From Brachybacterium sp. FME24 (GTDB taxonomy: Bacteria; Actinomycetota; Actinomycetes; Actinomycetales; Dermabacteraceae), in NCBI RefSeq assembly GCF_014897705.1, contig NZ_JABUXV010000018.1, positions 26,601 through 90,600 of the forward strand: 64,000 bases of DNA. Reading direction: 5' to 3'. Under the pieces are notes generated by a model. The model was given only the letters and a program-made list of their open reading frames with translations, had not been told where the DNA came from and searched no databases. Below are positions 16,423 to 24,840 of the stretch, piece by piece (the first letter of the stretch is position 1; the number at the start of each line of letters is the position of its first letter). The position numbers and the translations under genes were made by a program.

Positions 16423-17706
16423 GTGGACGTTGTCCCGAGCAGAGACCGTCGAACGGACCGGCCGCAGCCCCGGCATCGACGGTTGGGGGCAGGAACTCTG
16501 GTGTACCGCCGAGGCCGGATCGCGGCGGTCCTCGCGCTCGCGCTGGTCACCGTCCTGGCCGGCGGGGTGACCGGCACGATGATCCACCTGCGGGGGAACA
16601 TCACGACCTCCCCGATCCGCGCAGGGTCAGAGATCGACCACGACACCAGGGACAGCAAGGACCTGAATATCCTGCTGCTCGGCTCGGACAGCAGGGACCT
16701 CTCGGAGAACGACTTCGGCTCCGGTGACGGCTCCCAGCGCAGCGACGCGATGGTGCTCGCGCACCTGTCCGAGGACGACGGTCGGATCGACGCCGTGCAG
16801 TTACCACGGGACACCCTCATGTCGCTGCCTGCCTGCACTGATACAGGTCACGGGCCCTTCTCCGGTGGGCGCGGGATGCTGAACTCGGCTCTGAACTACG
16901 GCCCGGCGTGCTCGGTCGCGGCCGTGGAGGATCTGACCGGAGTGCCGATCGACCACTTCGTGGAACTGAACTTCGAGGGCTTCATGGCGATCGTCGACGC
17001 CCTGGGCGGATTGCCGGTATGCCTGCCTGACGCGATGAGCGACCCCTACGCGGACCTGGACCTGCCCGCTGGACACCAGACCCTCGAAGGGAAGGACGCG
17101 CTGGCGCTCGCCCGCACCCGCCATGCCGTGGGCGATGGCAGCGACATCGCGCGCCTCGGACATCAGCAGATGGTCATGTCCGCTGTGGTGCAGGAGGCGA
17201 CCAGCCGGCAGGTCGTCACCCGCCCCGACAGGCTGTACTCCTTCCTGGATGCCACGACGTCCGCGCTCACCGTCGATCCGGGGCTGAGCGCGATCACCGA
17301 CATGGCCGCGCTGGGGAATCGAGTGGCTCGGGTCGCCCCCGAGAACATCACCTTCATGACCATGCCGTGGGAGCCGGCGCCCGGGGATCCCAACCGCGTG
17401 GTGCCGTCCGCCCAGGCGGAATCCGTCTTCGCGCAGCTGGCCGCCGACGGCCCGATCACACGAGCGGGCGCGCAGGACGAGGAACCCTCGCCCTCCGACT
17501 CCGACTCCGGCTCTGCCTCCGGCTCCGACTCCGACTCCGGCTCTGCCTCCGGCTCCAACTCCGGCTCTGAGGAGGAGCCACCACCGGCATCCGGAACCAC
17601 ACCCCCGGTACAAGAGGAGTCCCGCCCGGCGCCCGAGGCGCCGCCCCAGGACGCTCAGGTGGAGACGACGACGCGGACCGCAGACACGGACCTCTGCTCG
17701 GGCTGA
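16423..17706 (+). CDS. LytR-CpsA-Psr (LCP) family cell-wall glycopolymer transferase
   Basis: The protein has 427 residues from a GTG start with GAGGAGG upstream. It has a cytosolic N-tail, a membrane helix at about 31-53, then the LCP domain (about 80-245) with LLLGSDSR, RSDAMVLAHL, QLPRDTLM, FVELNFEGF and LALARTRH. The arginines and aspartates shown are those that bind pyrophosphate and magnesium in the family. LCP enzymes attach teichoic-acid-like or arabinogalactan polymers to peptidoglycan. A low-complexity Ser-Asp-Gly tail (about 355-385) replaces the common LytR C-terminal domain. Confidence 0.9.
   Translation: MDVVPSRDRRTDRPQPRHRRLGAGTLVYRRGRIAAVLALALVTVLAGGVTGTMIHLRGNITTSPIRAGSEIDHDTRDSKDLNILLLGSDSRDLSENDFGSGDGSQRSDAMVLAHLSEDDGRIDAVQLPRDTLMSLPACTDTGHGPFSGGRGMLNSALNYGPACSVAAVEDLTGVPIDHFVELNFEGFMAIVDALGGLPVCLPDAMSDPYADLDLPAGHQTLEGKDALALARTRHAVGDGSDIARLGHQQMVMSAVVQEATSRQVVTRPDRLYSFLDATTSALTVDPGLSAITDMAALGNRVARVAPENITFMTMPWEPAPGDPNRVVPSAQAESVFAQLAADGPITRAGAQDEEPSPSDSDSGSASGSDSDSGSASGSNSGSEEEPPPASGTTPPVQEESRPAPEAPPQDAQVETTTRTADTDLCSG
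17493..17568 (+). repeat. 30-bp tandem duplication in the LCP gene
   Basis: The 30-bp unit at 17493-17522 is repeated exactly at 17523-17552, and a shortened third copy runs to 17568. It encodes the SDSDSGSASG tail repeats. Its length is a multiple of three, so gain or loss of units stays in frame. Confidence 0.85.
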
Positions 17707-17739
17707 CGGGCGGGAGGGGCGGAGCTATGCTCTGCCGCT

Positions 17740-18708
17740 ATGAGCTCCTCGACGCGCCGCGCGGTGATCCTGGGGGGAACTGGCGCCATCGGGGCAGCCA
17801 CGGCGCAGCGCCTCGTCGAGGGCGGTTGGCGCGTCGACGTCACGGGGCGCGACCCGGGCCGGATGCCCCCGGAACTGACGCACCAGGGAGTTCGTTTCCA
17901 TGCCATCGACCGTCGGGACGGGGCGGCGGTGTCGCGCCTGGTGGGCAGCGGCGCCGACCTGCTCGTCGATCTCCTCGCCTATGAGCGGGACGATGTCAGG
18001 GGCCTGCTGCCGATGATGGCCGACTGCGCGAGTCTGGTGATCGCCTCTTCGCGGGCCGTCTACGTCGATGGCGAAGGCCGTCACCTCAACGGTGACCAGC
18101 CCCCTCGTTTCCCGCTGCCGATGCCGGAATCCACCGCGACGCTCTCCCCGGCCGCACCGGGGACGAACCCGTTCACCCGCGAGGGATACGCGCCCTCCAA
18201 GGTCGCCGTGGAACAGGAAGCTCTCACCAGCGGACTGCCCGTGACCGTGCTGCGCCTCTCGAAGGTGCATGGCCCCTGGGCCCGCAACGCCCGAACTCGA
18301 CCGATCGTGGAGCAGATGCTCGCCGGCGCCGAGGCGATCGAGCTGACCGACCGCGGGAGCTCGGTCGACCACCTCACGGCCGCGGCGAACACGGCAGGCC
18401 TGATCGAGACGGTCGCCGATGCCCCGGGGACCCGCGTGCTGAACTCGGCCGATCCCGACGCACTGACCGCCGCCGAGATCGTGCACGCCATCGGGGCAGC
18501 GATCGACTGGGAGGGCGAGATCGTGGGCCTCGAACCGGGAGAGGCAGGCGGCGAACATCCGTGGAGCGCCCCGTCCCCGATAGTCCTGGACATGCGCGCT
18601 GCGCGCGAGCTCGACTACCAGCCCGTCGCGTCCGGACGCGAGCTCATCGGGGCCGAGGCCCGATGGGTAGCCGGCATGGACTATCACCCGTGCTCGCCGA
18701 GGGCCTGA
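17740..18708 (+). CDS. NAD-dependent epimerase/dehydratase family protein
   Basis: The protein has 322 residues. The Rossmann NAD(P)-binding motif GGTGAIGAATA is at about 12-22. SSRAVY sits at the usual Ser/Thr position, but the catalytic Tyr-x3-Lys appears as YAPSKVAVEQ (Y-A-P-S-K). The later part (VLRLSKVHGPWAR, NSADPDALTAAEIV) fits the extended short-chain dehydrogenase group, often NDP-sugar or isoflavone-reductase-like. The substrate is unknown. It is followed by a nucleotidyltransferase gene three bases later, so they are probably one operon. Confidence 0.83.
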   Translation: MSSSTRRAVILGGTGAIGAATAQRLVEGGWRVDVTGRDPGRMPPELTHQGVRFHAIDRRDGAAVSRLVGSGADLLVDLLAYERDDVRGLLPMMADCASLVIASSRAVYVDGEGRHLNGDQPPRFPLPMPESTATLSPAAPGTNPFTREGYAPSKVAVEQEALTSGLPVTVLRLSKVHGPWARNARTRPIVEQMLAGAEAIELTDRGSSVDHLTAAANTAGLIETVADAPGTRVLNSADPDALTAAEIVHAIGAAIDWEGEIVGLEPGEAGGEHPWSAPSPIVLDMRAARELDYQPVASGRELIGAEARWVAGMDYHPCSPRA

Positions 18709-18711
18709 GTC

Positions 18712-19458
18712 ATGACCTCCGTCGGCCCTGAGCTATGGCGCGCCCAGATGGACGCGCTTCGTGACCTCTTGTCCGCGCGGGTGCCGCGCCTGGTCGGCAT
18801 CTACCTGCACGGCTCCGCAGCGCTGGGCGGCTTCGGGCCGGCGTCGGACCTCGACGTGCTGGCCGTGGTCGAGGATCTCCCCACGCCGGGCTGGGACCAG
18901 ATCGCGCAGGAGATTCTCGCGGTGAGCAAGGGTGGGCGCGCCCTCGAGCTGTCCGTGGTGCGGCGTCGCGATGCGGCGCGGCCTGCGTCCCCCTGGCCGT
19001 TCGTGCTGCACGTCAGCAGCGGCGAGCACCGATGGGCCCTCGGCGGGCAGGGTGGCGACCCGGATCTGCTGGCGCACTACGCCGTGGTCCGGGCGGCCGG
19101 CGTGCCGCTGCTCGGGCCGGACCCGTCGTCCGTCGTGGGCGCTGTGGACAGGGATGCCCTCCTCGCCTACCTGGTCGACGAACTCGACTGGGGCGTGGCC
19201 GAGGCCGATCAGCGCTACGTTGTGCTCAACGCCTGCCGCGCGATCGTGTACGCGGAACAGGGAGAGCTGCTGTCCAAACAGGCAGGTGGTCGGTGGTGGA
19301 TCGCGAGGAACGGCCCGTCGGACCTCGTGGCCGCGGCGCTGGACGCGCAGACCGCAGGCGCTGACCTGGGAGCGTGCAGCCAGCACGCGAGGGATTTCGT
19401 CGGCGCCGCGAGAGCGCACCTTCTGACGGCGCTCCGACAGGGCGCCCCGGAGGCCTGA
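18712..19458 (+). CDS. Nucleotidyltransferase with DUF4111-like C-terminus (aminoglycoside adenylyltransferase type)
   Basis: The protein has 248 residues. The nucleotidyltransferase motif GSAALGGFGPASDLDVL (G-S then D-x-D) lies at about 33-50. The C-terminal helical half (LVDELDWGVAEADQRYVVLNACRAIVYAEQGELLSKQAGG) matches the DUF4111 region of ANT(3'')/AadA-type enzymes. Such enzymes attach AMP to streptomycin or spectinomycin, but environmental relatives may act on other compounds. It directly follows the epimerase gene. Confidence 0.83.
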   Translation: MTSVGPELWRAQMDALRDLLSARVPRLVGIYLHGSAALGGFGPASDLDVLAVVEDLPTPGWDQIAQEILAVSKGGRALELSVVRRRDAARPASPWPFVLHVSSGEHRWALGGQGGDPDLLAHYAVVRAAGVPLLGPDPSSVVGAVDRDALLAYLVDELDWGVAEADQRYVVLNACRAIVYAEQGELLSKQAGGRWWIARNGPSDLVAAALDAQTAGADLGACSQHARDFVGAARAHLLTALRQGAPEA

Positions 19459-19470
19459 GCCGCCTCGGGA

Positions 19471-20760
19471 TCAGTCCCCGGCGGCCTTCGCCTCGAGCAG
19501 GGCGCGTTCGCGGTCGTTCGTGGACAGCGCCGCCGCCGCGGCGAACTCGACACGGGCCTCCTGCGTGCGCCCCAGGCGGAGCAGCAGCTCGCCCCGGGTA
19601 GCCGGCAGCAGGTGGTAGGAGCTCAGCGCGCCGGAGGCCGCGATCTCGTCGATCAGCTCCAGGGCCGCGGCGGGACCGGACGCCATCGTCACCGCGGCCG
19701 CCCGGTTCAGCTGCACGATCGGTGACGGGGCGACGCGGCCGAGTGTCTCGTAGAGCATGACGATGCGGTCCCAGTCGGTGTCCTCGAAGTCCGCCGCGAT
19801 CGCATGGCACTGCGCGATCGCCGCCTGGATGCCGTAGGGGCCGCGGCCGCGGCCGATGGCGTCCGCTCGGGTCAGGGCATGCTGGCCGCGCTGGATACGG
19901 CCGCGGTCCCAGCGGCGGCGGTCCTGGTCGGCGAGCAGCACAGGGTCACCCTGTGCATCCACGCGCGCCGGGAAGCGTGCCGCGGTCAGCTCCATGAGGG
20001 CGAGCAGCCCATGGACCTCGGGCTCGCGCGGCAGCAGCGCGGCCAGCACGCGGGAGAGCCGGATCGCCTCGAGGCCGAGCTCGGGCCGCATCCAGTCGGA
20101 GCCGCTGCTGGCGGCGTGACCCTCGTTGAAGATCAGGTAGAGCACGCCGAGCACCGACCCGAGCCGGTCGGTGAGCTCCACGTACGGCGGCACCTCGAAC
20201 GGGACGTTCGCCGCCTTGAGGGTCTTCTTCGCCCGCACGATCCGCTGCTGCACGGTCGCGGTCGGGACCAGGAAGGCGTGGGCGATCTGCTCGCTGGACA
20301 GGCCGCCCACCACGCGCAGCGTCATCGCGATGCGGGCCTCGCGCGAGAGCACGGGGTGGCATGCGATGAACACGAGCCGCAGCACGTCGTCGTCGATCGC
20401 CTCCGGATCCCAGGGCGGGGCATCGGCCGCACCCTCACCAGCGCGTTCCAGCTCGACAGCGATCTCGGCCATCCGGTCGTCGCGCCGCTGCTGGCGGCGC
20501 CACCCGTCGATCGCCTTGCGCTTCGCCACCGCCGTCAACCAGGCGGCCGGGTTGCGCGGCACCCCGTCGCCGGGCCACTGCCGCAGGGCATCGAGCAGCG
20601 CGTCCTGGGCCAGGTCCTCGGCCAGGCCGAAGTCGCCCGTCGTGCGAGCCAGCGTGGCGATGATGCGGGCCGAATCGATCCGCCAGGCAGCGGCGACGGC
20701 GCGCTCGACGGCCGAACGGTCGTCGGGGCGCGCCGTCGCCACGTCCCAGGGATCGGCCAT
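19471..20760 (-). CDS. ECF42-like sigma factor with large C-terminal extension (DUF6596)
   Basis: The protein has 429 residues, twice the size of an ordinary ECF sigma factor. Region 2 is near 35-100 (DFGLAEDLAQDALLDALRQWP), region 4 near 140-190 (MTLRVVGGLSSEQIAHAFLV). The 230-residue helical extension contains NEGH and LLALMEL motifs and TPR-like repeats. In the ECF42 group this extension is needed for activity and no anti-sigma factor is used. The DGPF/YciI gene is immediately upstream with one base between them, as expected for this group. Confidence 0.9.
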   Translation of the reverse strand: MADPWDVATARPDDRSAVERAVAAAWRIDSARIIATLARTTGDFGLAEDLAQDALLDALRQWPGDGVPRNPAAWLTAVAKRKAIDGWRRQQRRDDRMAEIAVELERAGEGAADAPPWDPEAIDDDVLRLVFIACHPVLSREARIAMTLRVVGGLSSEQIAHAFLVPTATVQQRIVRAKKTLKAANVPFEVPPYVELTDRLGSVLGVLYLIFNEGHAASSGSDWMRPELGLEAIRLSRVLAALLPREPEVHGLLALMELTAARFPARVDAQGDPVLLADQDRRRWDRGRIQRGQHALTRADAIGRGRGPYGIQAAIAQCHAIAADFEDTDWDRIVMLYETLGRVAPSPIVQLNRAAAVTMASGPAAALELIDEIAASGALSSYHLLPATRGELLLRLGRTQEARVEFAAAAALSTNDRERALLEAKAAGD

Positions 20761-20761
20761 C

Positions 20762-21187
20762 TCAATCCTGGCCGCGCTGCGCCTGCTCCTCGCGCCAGCC
20801 CGCTTCCTTCTCGATCCACTCGTTGTCGGCCGGGAAATCCTCCGGCCCGGTCACCCGGCGCACCTCGAGGAACGAACCGCGCCCGAGCGGAGCACGCTTG
20901 GCCCACTCGGCGGCTTCGTCCCGGCTGGCGACCTCGAGGATCCAGAAGCCGTTGAACAGCTCCTTGGTCTCGCCGTAGGGACCATCGGTCACGAGCGCCT
21001 CATCGGTGGAGAAGTCGACGACGAAGCCCTCGGAGGCATCGCTCAGGCCCTCGCCGGCGAGCAGCACGCCCGCCTTCATCATCGACTCGTTGTACTTCCC
21101 CATGGCCTCGATGATCTGCTCGAACGGGACTTCCTGGGAAGCCTCGACGGCTTCGTCGGTTGCGCGCATGATGAGCATGTACTTCAT
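20762..21187 (-). CDS. YciI/DGPF-domain protein, partner of the ECF42-like sigma factor
   Basis: The protein has 141 residues. It starts MKYMLIMRA and contains TDGPYGETKELFNGFWILEV, which is the DGPF signature with Tyr for Phe, in a ferredoxin-like YciI fold. Such proteins bind or convert small molecules; those linked to ECF42 sigma factors are thought to be part of the regulated output. It is transcribed first, with the sigma gene one base downstream. Confidence 0.88.
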   Translation of the reverse strand: MKYMLIMRATDEAVEASQEVPFEQIIEAMGKYNESMMKAGVLLAGEGLSDASEGFVVDFSTDEALVTDGPYGETKELFNGFWILEVASRDEAAEWAKRAPLGRGSFLEVRRVTGPEDFPADNEWIEKEAGWREEQAQRGQD

Positions 21188-21683
21188 GATGACTCTCCTT
21201 GGTCCGGGACCGGCTTCTCGGCCCTCTCACTGACTACGTCGAACGGGAACGCGCCGGATCGACACGGGGGAGAAAGCAGTTCTGAATGCGTCGACCAGAC
21301 GGCCAATCTATGACGCCTCGCCAGGGCGCGGAAGGCGATCGGGCCTGCGAATAATCGGTGGCCCCTGCCTGCCGGTGCGCCATACGTTGCCGGCATCCGG
21401 GCATCACGCCGGCTGATTCCGTCACCGGCCTGCCCGCACGGGCGGCTCCGCCATTCTCCGTACAGAACCCCACCCGTCAGGAATTCACCAGCATGGGCAT
21501 CCCCTGACGCTTCACCATCGCCGAGTCGAGCCATCGCATCCTCGACCCCCTCACCTCGGAGACGATCACGTCGATGTCAAGAACGGGCTTCGCGGCCAGA
21601 CCGGGGCGGATATCCGCACGCCCGCGGGGGTGCTGCGAGTCCTCAGCGAGCCGTGACGAAGGGGCCTGGTGATCCCTCCCGAC
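21188..21683. other. Intergenic stretch without a recognised gene
   Basis: About 500 bp. The left part should hold the promoter of the DGPF/sigma operon. A short plus-strand frame ending at 21655 (reading ADIRTPAGVLRVLSEP near its end) could be the tail of a lost gene, but I cannot assign it. No clear hairpin or RNA gene is visible. Confidence 0.35.
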
Positions 21684-22427
21684 TCAGCCCTGCACCGTGG
21701 GTCTGATGGTCAGGTCGCCGATCTCGACGTCGCGGGGCTGCTCGAGCACGAAGCAGATGGCGTTCGCGACCGCCATCGGGTCCAGTCCGAAGGAGCGCAT
21801 GCCGGCCTGGATCTCGTCGCGTGAGCCCGGCGCCATCCCGTCGGCCAGCTCCGTGCGGACGAAGCCCGGTGAGATCGACGTCGTCTTGATAATCCCGTCG
21901 GTCGATTCGGCGCGAAGGCCCTCCATGATCGTGCGGGCGGCATTCTTGGTCGCCGCGTACACCGCCATCGTGGGCGAGATGGTGATGCCGGCAGTGGACA
22001 CGGTGGTCACCACGTGGCCGTGCCCTTGTCGACGGAAGACGGGCAGTGCCGCGTCGAGCCCGTTGAGCAGTCCGCGGAGATTGACGTCGATCATGGCCGC
22101 CCAATCGTCGGTGCCGCCTTCCTCGAGCCGCCCGAGCCGGGCGAGGCCGGCATTGTTGACGAACGCGTCGAGGTGGCCGAATTCCGTGACGGCTGCGTCG
22201 ACGAGGGCGTGCGTGTCGTCGGCAACGGTGACGTCCGTCGGGACGGCGATCGCACGACCGCCTCCGCTCTGGATGGTGGCGGCGAGGGCGTCGATGCGTT
22301 CACGTCGGCGAGCGGCCAGCACGACCGTCGCTCCGCGCCGCGCCATCTCGATCGCGGTCTGCTCGCCGATGCCGCTGCTGGCGCCGGTGATCGCGACGAC
22401 TCGGTCCTGGAGGGAGGTGGTGTCCAT
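21684..22427 (-). CDS. Short-chain dehydrogenase/reductase (classical SDR)
   Basis: The protein has 247 residues. The TGASSGIG cofactor motif is at 15-22, NNAG at about 92-95, the Ser position lies in TVSTAG and the catalytic YAATK at about 155-159, so the active site is complete (Ser-Tyr-Lys). The acidic/basic pattern after the second strand (ARRRERI) suggests NADP preference. It is divergent from a TetR gene, with two palindromes in the 81-bp gap, so it is probably the regulated target. The substrate is unknown. Confidence 0.92.
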   Translation of the reverse strand: MDTTSLQDRVVAITGASSGIGEQTAIEMARRGATVVLAARRRERIDALAATIQSGGGRAIAVPTDVTVADDTHALVDAAVTEFGHLDAFVNNAGLARLGRLEEGGTDDWAAMIDVNLRGLLNGLDAALPVFRRQGHGHVVTTVSTAGITISPTMAVYAATKNAARTIMEGLRAESTDGIIKTTSISPGFVRTELADGMAPGSRDEIQAGMRSFGLDPMAVANAICFVLEQPRDVEIGDLTIRPTVQG

Positions 22428-22447
22428 CGGGGCTCCTTGTATAAGCT

Positions 22448-22492
22448 GACACGTGTCCGGTTCGACGACACTCTAAGCGGACACGTGTCCGC
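22448..22492. promoter_or_regulatory. Twin TetR operators between SDR and TetR genes
   Basis: Two palindromes share the core GACACGTGTC: 22448-22457 (flanked tga/cgg) and the longer perfect 16-bp GCGGACACGTGTCCGC at 22477-22492. Their centres are about 32 bp apart, three helical turns. They sit in the divergent intergenic region and are the obvious sites for the TetR product. Confidence 0.78.
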
Positions 22493-22508
22493 ACGGTAAG
22501 GGGGAGCG

Positions 22509-23060
22509 ATGCCAGAACGCAGAGTGCGGGCCGATGCCGCCGTTAACCGTGCCAAGATCCTGGAGGTCGCGCGGGAGCAGCTGGAGACCTCGGAGGAGCT
22601 GCGTCTGAACGCCGTGGCGAAGGCGGCGGGTGTCGGCCAGGGAACGCTGTATCGACACTTCCCGACGCGGGAGGCGCTGCTCGTCGAGGTCTACCGCGCC
22701 GACGTCGACGAGCTCGTCGAGGCGGCACGGGAACTGGTCGCAGTACAGGATGCAGTGACCGCCATGCGGTGCTGGCTGGATCGCGTGGCCGACTATGCGC
22801 GGATCAAACGAGGCGTGCTGGCGGCGCTCGAGCCGACGTCGGGCGCGGAGCTGACCTCGAGCCATGCCTCACGGATCGGTGACGCGATCACGATGCTGCT
22901 CGAGGCCGGCCGGGCCGAAGGCTCGATGCGCGTCGACGTCGACGAGGCCGACGTGCTCCTCCTGCTCGGCTTCCTGTCACGCATGACGAACGAGCAGGCG
23001 GCGAGCCGTGCATCCCATCTGCTCGGAGTGCTGCTGGACGGGGTGCGGGTGCGAGCCTGA
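22509..23060 (+). CDS. TetR/AcrR family transcriptional regulator
   Basis: The protein has 183 residues. It starts MPERRVRADAAVNRAKILEVA; the helix-turn-helix is LNAVAKAAGVGQGTLYRHFPTREALL (about 35-60). The C-terminal domain has the SRMTNEQAASRASHLLGVLLDG pattern seen in TetR subgroups linked to SDR or drug-efflux genes. It follows GGGGAGCG. It likely represses itself and the divergent SDR through the two GACACGTGTC palindromes. Confidence 0.9.
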   Translation: MPERRVRADAAVNRAKILEVAREQLETSEELRLNAVAKAAGVGQGTLYRHFPTREALLVEVYRADVDELVEAARELVAVQDAVTAMRCWLDRVADYARIKRGVLAALEPTSGAELTSSHASRIGDAITMLLEAGRAEGSMRVDVDEADVLLLLGFLSRMTNEQAASRASHLLGVLLDGVRVRA

Positions 23061-23166
23061 CGTCTCCTCAGGCCGCGGGCGATCGCCGCCGCACCGGTGA
23101 ACTCGGCCCGAGGCGTCGATCTGGTCGCGCCGCGGGCCGACGCGCCACGCCTGCCATGATCGAGTC

Positions 23167-23742
23167 ATGGCAACGCATCCGGAGCGCCTCGCGCGAGGCG
23201 AGTGGTATCTCGACGACGACGAACTGCAGGCTCGGCGACGCGACTGCTGGCGGCTGCTGGACACGTTCAATGCGGCGACGGCCGACGAGGACGAGGTGCG
23301 TCGCGAGACCCTGCTCGCGATGCTCGGCGCGGTGGGGGAGGGGGCCGTGGTGGTCCCGCGGTTCCAGTGCACCTACGGAACGAACATCCGGCTCGGTGCC
23401 TCGGCCTTCGTCAATGCGAATGCTTTCTTCATGGACGACGCCCCCATCAGCATCGGAGCGAACGTCCGGCTCGGCCCCGGGGCGCAGCTGATGACCGCGC
23501 TGCATCCCGTCGAGGACCACGCGCGCCGTCGCGACGGGTGGGAACAAGCCCTGCCCATCACCATCGGGGAGAACACGTGGCTGGGCGCCTCGGTCACCGT
23601 GGGCGCCGGGGTCACCATCGGCCGCAACACCGTGATCGGTGCGGGAAGCGTCGTGCTGCGCGACATTCCCGACCACGTCGTCGCTGTGGGCACCCCGGCG
23701 ACCGTGACCCGGCAGCTTCCCCTCGAAGACGGCACCGCCTGA
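23167..23742 (+). CDS. Maltose/galactoside O-acetyltransferase-like enzyme (left-handed beta helix)
   Basis: The protein has 191 residues. A Mac-type N-terminal region (LARGEWYLDDDELQARRRDC) is followed by hexapeptide repeats forming a left-handed beta helix: FQCTYGTNIRLG, APISIGANVRLGPG, TIGENTWLGASVTVGAGVTIGRNTVIGAGSVV. The catalytic His is in TALHPV. The enzyme transfers acetyl from acetyl-CoA to a sugar hydroxyl. There is no close partner gene; a decayed HAD gene follows. Confidence 0.92.
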   Translation: MATHPERLARGEWYLDDDELQARRRDCWRLLDTFNAATADEDEVRRETLLAMLGAVGEGAVVVPRFQCTYGTNIRLGASAFVNANAFFMDDAPISIGANVRLGPGAQLMTALHPVEDHARRRDGWEQALPITIGENTWLGASVTVGAGVTIGRNTVIGAGSVVLRDIPDHVVAVGTPATVTRQLPLEDGTA

Positions 23743-23765
23743 CCTCGCTGCCTATCCCGCCCGGC

Positions 23766-23836
23766 ATTCTGGCGGTCGTGTTCGACGTGGGGGAGACCTG
23801 GTCGAGGGGACCGCGCGTGGTGCGCGGCGCATCGCC
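23766..23836 (+). pseudogene. N-terminal remnant of a HAD-type phosphatase gene
   Basis: The frame reads ILAVVFDVGET, which is the hallmark DxGxT/V first motif of HAD hydrolases with preceding strand. Just after it, a single-base change of frame would continue LVEGTARGARRIA in the expected way, but as written the frame becomes WSRGPRVVRG. Only about 25 codons remain before the end of the XRE gene from the other strand. I read it as a truncated, frameshifted relic. Confidence 0.45.
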
Positions 23837-24709
23837 TCACCGCTCGACGCGCGGTGCGTTCGAGGCGGGAGGCTGCGCCAGGCTGGCCAGGAGGGTGAGG
23901 GCGTCCTGGGAGGTCGAGCCGGGTTCGGTCGTGTAGACGTAGAGCGTCTGTCGAGTGTCCCCGGGGAGGGTCAAGGACTCGAACTGGACGTCGATCTCAC
24001 CCACCTGAGGATGGTGGAGTCGTTTCGTGCCGTGGGTGCGTAGGTGCACCTGGTGCTGTGACCACCAGGATCGGAACTCCGGGCTGGCGAGGGACAGCTC
24101 GCCGATCAGGTGATGCGTCGCTTCGTCGTTCGGGGTCGCCGCGGCCTCGAGTCGGAGCGACTCCACGGCGTTGCGGGCCTGCTGCTCCCAGTCGAGGAAG
24201 AGATCGCGCGCGCGATCGTCGAGCAGCAGCCACCTGGCGTAGTTGCGATGCTTGGCTGGCATGACCCGGAAGTCCGCGAACAGCGCTCTGGCGAGGGCGT
24301 TCGACGCCAAGACGTCCGTGCGGTGACCCAGCACGAGCGCCGGTTGAGTGGTGAACGAGTCGAGGAGCTGGTGCAGGCCCGGGCGGACCCGTTGGACCGT
24401 CGGGCGCGCACGGGGGACGGGTCGTCGCACGGTGGCGATCACGTCGTCGACGTACCTGCGGCCGGCGACATCGAGGCCGAGAGCGCGTGTGAGGGCATCG
24501 AGCACCTGCGTGGAGGGCACGATGTGCCGCCCCTGCTCGAGGCGGGTGTAGTAGTCGGTGGAGACCCCGGCCAGCAGGGCCACCTCCTCCCGCCGCAGCC
24601 CGGAGACGCGCCGGATGCGCCCGTCGGGGAGAAGGCCGGTGTCCTGCGGATCGCGGGCAGCCCGTGCACGACGAAGGAAGTCGCCGAGGTCGCGATGCGG
24701 GTCGGTCAT
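23837..24709 (-). CDS. XRE-family regulator with MmyB-like ligand-binding domain
   Basis: The protein has 290 residues. The helix-turn-helix (GLRREEVALLAGVSTDYYTRLEQGR, about 37-61) is in the form typical of MmyB-like regulators. The C-terminal PAS-like domain (QLLDSFTTQPALVLGHRTDVLASN, then YARWLLLDDRARDLFLDW) probably binds a small hydrophobic ligand. The gene lies downstream of an SDR gene on the same strand with a hairpin between them. A second XRE/SDR pair is at 50395-52320. Confidence 0.92.
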   Translation of the reverse strand: MTDPHRDLGDFLRRARAARDPQDTGLLPDGRIRRVSGLRREEVALLAGVSTDYYTRLEQGRHIVPSTQVLDALTRALGLDVAGRRYVDDVIATVRRPVPRARPTVQRVRPGLHQLLDSFTTQPALVLGHRTDVLASNALARALFADFRVMPAKHRNYARWLLLDDRARDLFLDWEQQARNAVESLRLEAAATPNDEATHHLIGELSLASPEFRSWWSQHQVHLRTHGTKRLHHPQVGEIDVQFESLTLPGDTRQTLYVYTTEPGSTSQDALTLLASLAQPPASNAPRVER

Positions 24710-24771
24710 ATCGTCATCCTTCCAGGAGCGGGCGGGGTTGTCAGGGGGTCGTCATGCCTCTGGCGTCCCGG

Positions 24772-24810
24772 CCCTGGTCGCCCGCGCCGGTGCGACGCGA
24801 GCGACCAGGG
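24772..24810 (-). terminator. Hairpin terminator between SDR and XRE genes
   Basis: A 10-bp stem, ccctggtcgc against gcgaccaggg, encloses a 19-base loop. It lies 30-70 bp downstream of the SDR stop codon (minus strand). No T-run is present. Confidence 0.55.
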
Positions 24811-24840
24811 AGGAGCCAGGGTTCGTGGCCTGCCGGTGAG

